Source of the DNA: Chloroflexota bacterium
GTDB lineage: Bacteria; Chloroflexota; Dehalococcoidia; Lucifugimonadales; JACPQL01
Length of the DNA stretch: 64,000 bases
Assembly (NCBI GenBank): GCA_016190445.1
Contig: JACPQL010000051.1
Location: 121,594 to 185,593 of the forward strand
Direction: 5' to 3'
Shown: positions 62,631 through 64,000 of the stretch, one piece after another
How positions within the stretch are numbered: the stretch's first letter is position 1
Layout: each line of letters opens with the position of its first letter
Made by a program: the position numbers and the translations under genes
Notes under the pieces: generated by a model
Told to the model about the DNA's origin: nothing
What the model saw: the letters and a program-made list of their open reading frames with translations, nothing else
The model's database searches: none

Positions 62631-62896
62631 ACGTTGCGAATGTGCTAGCCAAAACTCCTGGAACTCAGGGGTGAACTCGTAGGCCATCACTCGCCACGGG
62701 GTGCCCCCCGACATGGTGGAGGGCGTGCTACGGGAGCTGGGGGAATAGCGGCGGGCTTGTCCCAGACCCACGCGCTGATGACCGTGCTGGCCGCCCATCC
62801 AGGGTTCAGCCTAGACGCCGCTCGGACGGTCGGCTGATGCGTTCTTGAGGGGTCTGTGCGAGCCCCGTACCTGGGGTCGCCTACGAAGGAGGAGAT
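62631..62896. other. Gap with coding fragments only
   Basis: No complete gene is seen. Plus-strand pieces RHGVPPDMVEGVLRELGE then stop, and MTVLAAHPGFSLDAARTVG then stop, look like C-terminal fragments of lost genes. A strong AAGGAGGAG at 62885-62893 belongs to the next gene. Confidence 0.5.
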
Positions 62897-63811
62897 ATGT
62901 ACATCCAAGCGTACGAGAACATCCAAATGGCGGGTGCAGTTTCCCAGAACCCAGTCGAGCTGGAATTCGAATCAATTCGCGCGGAGGGGAGAGTTTACCC
63001 GGTCCTTATTCTGGGCTTTAAGGCACGGGCAACGGTTTCTCCTGACCCACTAAGACCCTACTCCATTCAACCTACAAGAGTAATCTGCCAGCTCTACCTC
63101 GGCACAGACCCGATTCCCAATGCTATCATAGCGGAAGGTGAAGCTCAGTATCCGCTGGGGGAATGGCAGGCAGGGTCTTCTCGGAATGTAATCGTTCGGT
63201 GCCCTCTGAGTCGGGCTGCGCTTCAGCAAGTTGCTGAATCACTCAGAGGTTCCTACCTTCCTGCTATCGTTCGTGTACAGGGAACAGCCGTCTACCGTGG
63301 TAGTGCACCTTCTGCGCGCGAAATCCCATTTCAGTTCCAGGAGTGGGAGGAGCGAATCAGGCCAGCGGCCAACGATTGGATCACCAGAGTGTTGGAGCCC
63401 GTGGGTTGGGGCAAGTACCTTAGCATGTGTGTACCTGTTCCTTCTCTCCCTTCGGAAGAGGAGTATGGACAGGCGGTCAGTGAGTTAGGCGTAGCTGAGA
63501 GGGCATTTCTCGCTGGAGACGACCGCTCGGTGTTCTTGCACGCATACAATGCATGGGACCCGATCTTTTACTCTCGGAAGTATGAGCTACTGGCCAGAGC
63601 TATGGGAGATGACGACAACAAGAAAGGTGCCGTTTTAGACTTGGTCAAGGCCGTCCATAGATTTGCAAACGGAGGCAGGCACCTTCCTGAAGAAAGGGTG
63701 AATAGCGGGGGTTTTGAGGTGGATCACATCGATGCGGAGTATGTTCGCTTGGTGACAAATGTGAGCGCTGTGTATTTGGCAAAGCGGGTGCAGAGCCGTC
63801 AAGCCAAGTAG
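62897..63811 (+). CDS. Hypothetical protein, AT-richer than neighbours
   Basis: 304 residues with AAGGAGGAG just before the ATG. N-terminal half is beta-rich (RVYPVLILGFKARATVS, VICQLYLGTDPIPNA), the middle is ILEPVGWGKYLSM-like helical, and the C-terminus is helical with LDLVKAVHRFANGGRHLPEE. No known motif found. Lower GC and position beside the tRNA-like repeat suggest a transferred gene. Confidence 0.75.
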   Translation: MYIQAYENIQMAGAVSQNPVELEFESIRAEGRVYPVLILGFKARATVSPDPLRPYSIQPTRVICQLYLGTDPIPNAIIAEGEAQYPLGEWQAGSSRNVIVRCPLSRAALQQVAESLRGSYLPAIVRVQGTAVYRGSAPSAREIPFQFQEWEERIRPAANDWITRVLEPVGWGKYLSMCVPVPSLPSEEEYGQAVSELGVAERAFLAGDDRSVFLHAYNAWDPIFYSRKYELLARAMGDDDNKKGAVLDLVKAVHRFANGGRHLPEERVNSGGFEVDHIDAEYVRLVTNVSAVYLAKRVQSRQAK

Positions 63812-63874
63812 GAGTTGCGCTGCGGTCTGCACCGCCGATGCTCACATTTCAGCTTCTCACCCAACGTCACGGCT

Positions 63875-64000
63875 CTAGCAGGGTGATGAAAAACTCCTTC
63901 GACCATCCCCCTGTCCCCCTTCCTGGCCAGGAAGGGGGTGAAAATTGTATCTGGGGGACACCCCCAGACCCCCGCCAAAGGGGCTTCGCCCCTCTGGACA
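63875..64000. mobile_element. Left end of a second CTAGCAGG element, with nested palindromes
   Basis: Begins CTAGCAGGGTGATGAAAAA, matching the end of the element at 12638. Inside are a perfect 24-bp palindrome CCCCCTTCCTGG / CCAGGAAGGGGG (63915-63938), TCTGGGGG / CCCCCAGA (63950-63968) and CCAAAGGGGC / GCCCCTCTGG (63975-63997). The right end is outside the window. Confidence 0.6.

Overview
GC-rich bacterial chromosome, almost fully coding, with many GTG and TTG starts and short overlapping operons. I infer a Chloroflexota organism, most likely of the class Dehalococcoidia. The reasons are the translation and isoprenoid super-cluster rpsB-tsf-pyrH-frr-uppS-cdsA-dxr-rseP-ispG plus proS-nusA-ylxR-infB-rbfA-truB, a short EF-Ts and a short IF-2, a fused AhbAB siroheme decarboxylase, and DUF5679, DUF1461 and FmdB-type zinc-ribbon proteins. 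The lineage is inferred from gene content only. Layout: 1-3.8 kb holds the start of a glycyl radical enzyme (leftward, cut by the window edge), its divergent activating enzyme, a TPP-dependent enzyme and an SppA-like peptidase. 4-12.5 kb holds MazG, a DUF1461 membrane protein, a leftward run (aldo/keto reductase, coproheme-decarboxylase-like ChdC, AhbAB, DUF3052, degenerate receiver, FmdB ribbon), then ruvC-ruvA, yebC, a PHP protein and DUF5679. 12.7-19.7 kb and 31.2-39.2 kb are the two arms of the leftward housekeeping cluster. Between them, at 19.7-31.1 kb, lies an accessory block: a pentapeptide/ion-channel protein, a two-component system, and a rightward run of membrane proteins around a membrane-anchored diheme cytochrome c and a heme-copper-oxidase-like polytopic protein. 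39.4-52.4 kb carries an amidase, a CIRCE-controlled FmdB-dtd pair, a Fur-family/NicO nickel uptake unit with a likely operator, nadC-nadA-miaB, a retropepsin-like protein, uvrB, a lipoprotein, and a MIP18-family/Mrp Fe-S assembly pair. 52.4-64 kb holds a type II restriction-modification cassette, two nearly identical 125-bp inverted repeats carrying a tRNA 3'-end-like sequence, an acyl-CoA dehydrogenase, a DUF4258/DUF2283 pair, a ferritin-like protein, a methylmalonyl-CoA mutase large subunit, a large repeat-containing membrane protein and ruvB. The window is also rich in short palindromic dispersed elements. One MITE-like element appears to supply the truB stop codon, and the end of a similar element lies at the right edge. 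How the genes fit together: the 9.6-5.7 kb run could decarboxylate siroheme and finish heme with a ChdC-type enzyme; the two-component system at 21-24 kb sits directly before the cytochrome/membrane block and is the obvious candidate regulator of it; the Fur-type regulator and the NicO permease form a nickel homeostasis unit. No CRISPR array, rRNA, complete tRNA or transposase was found.
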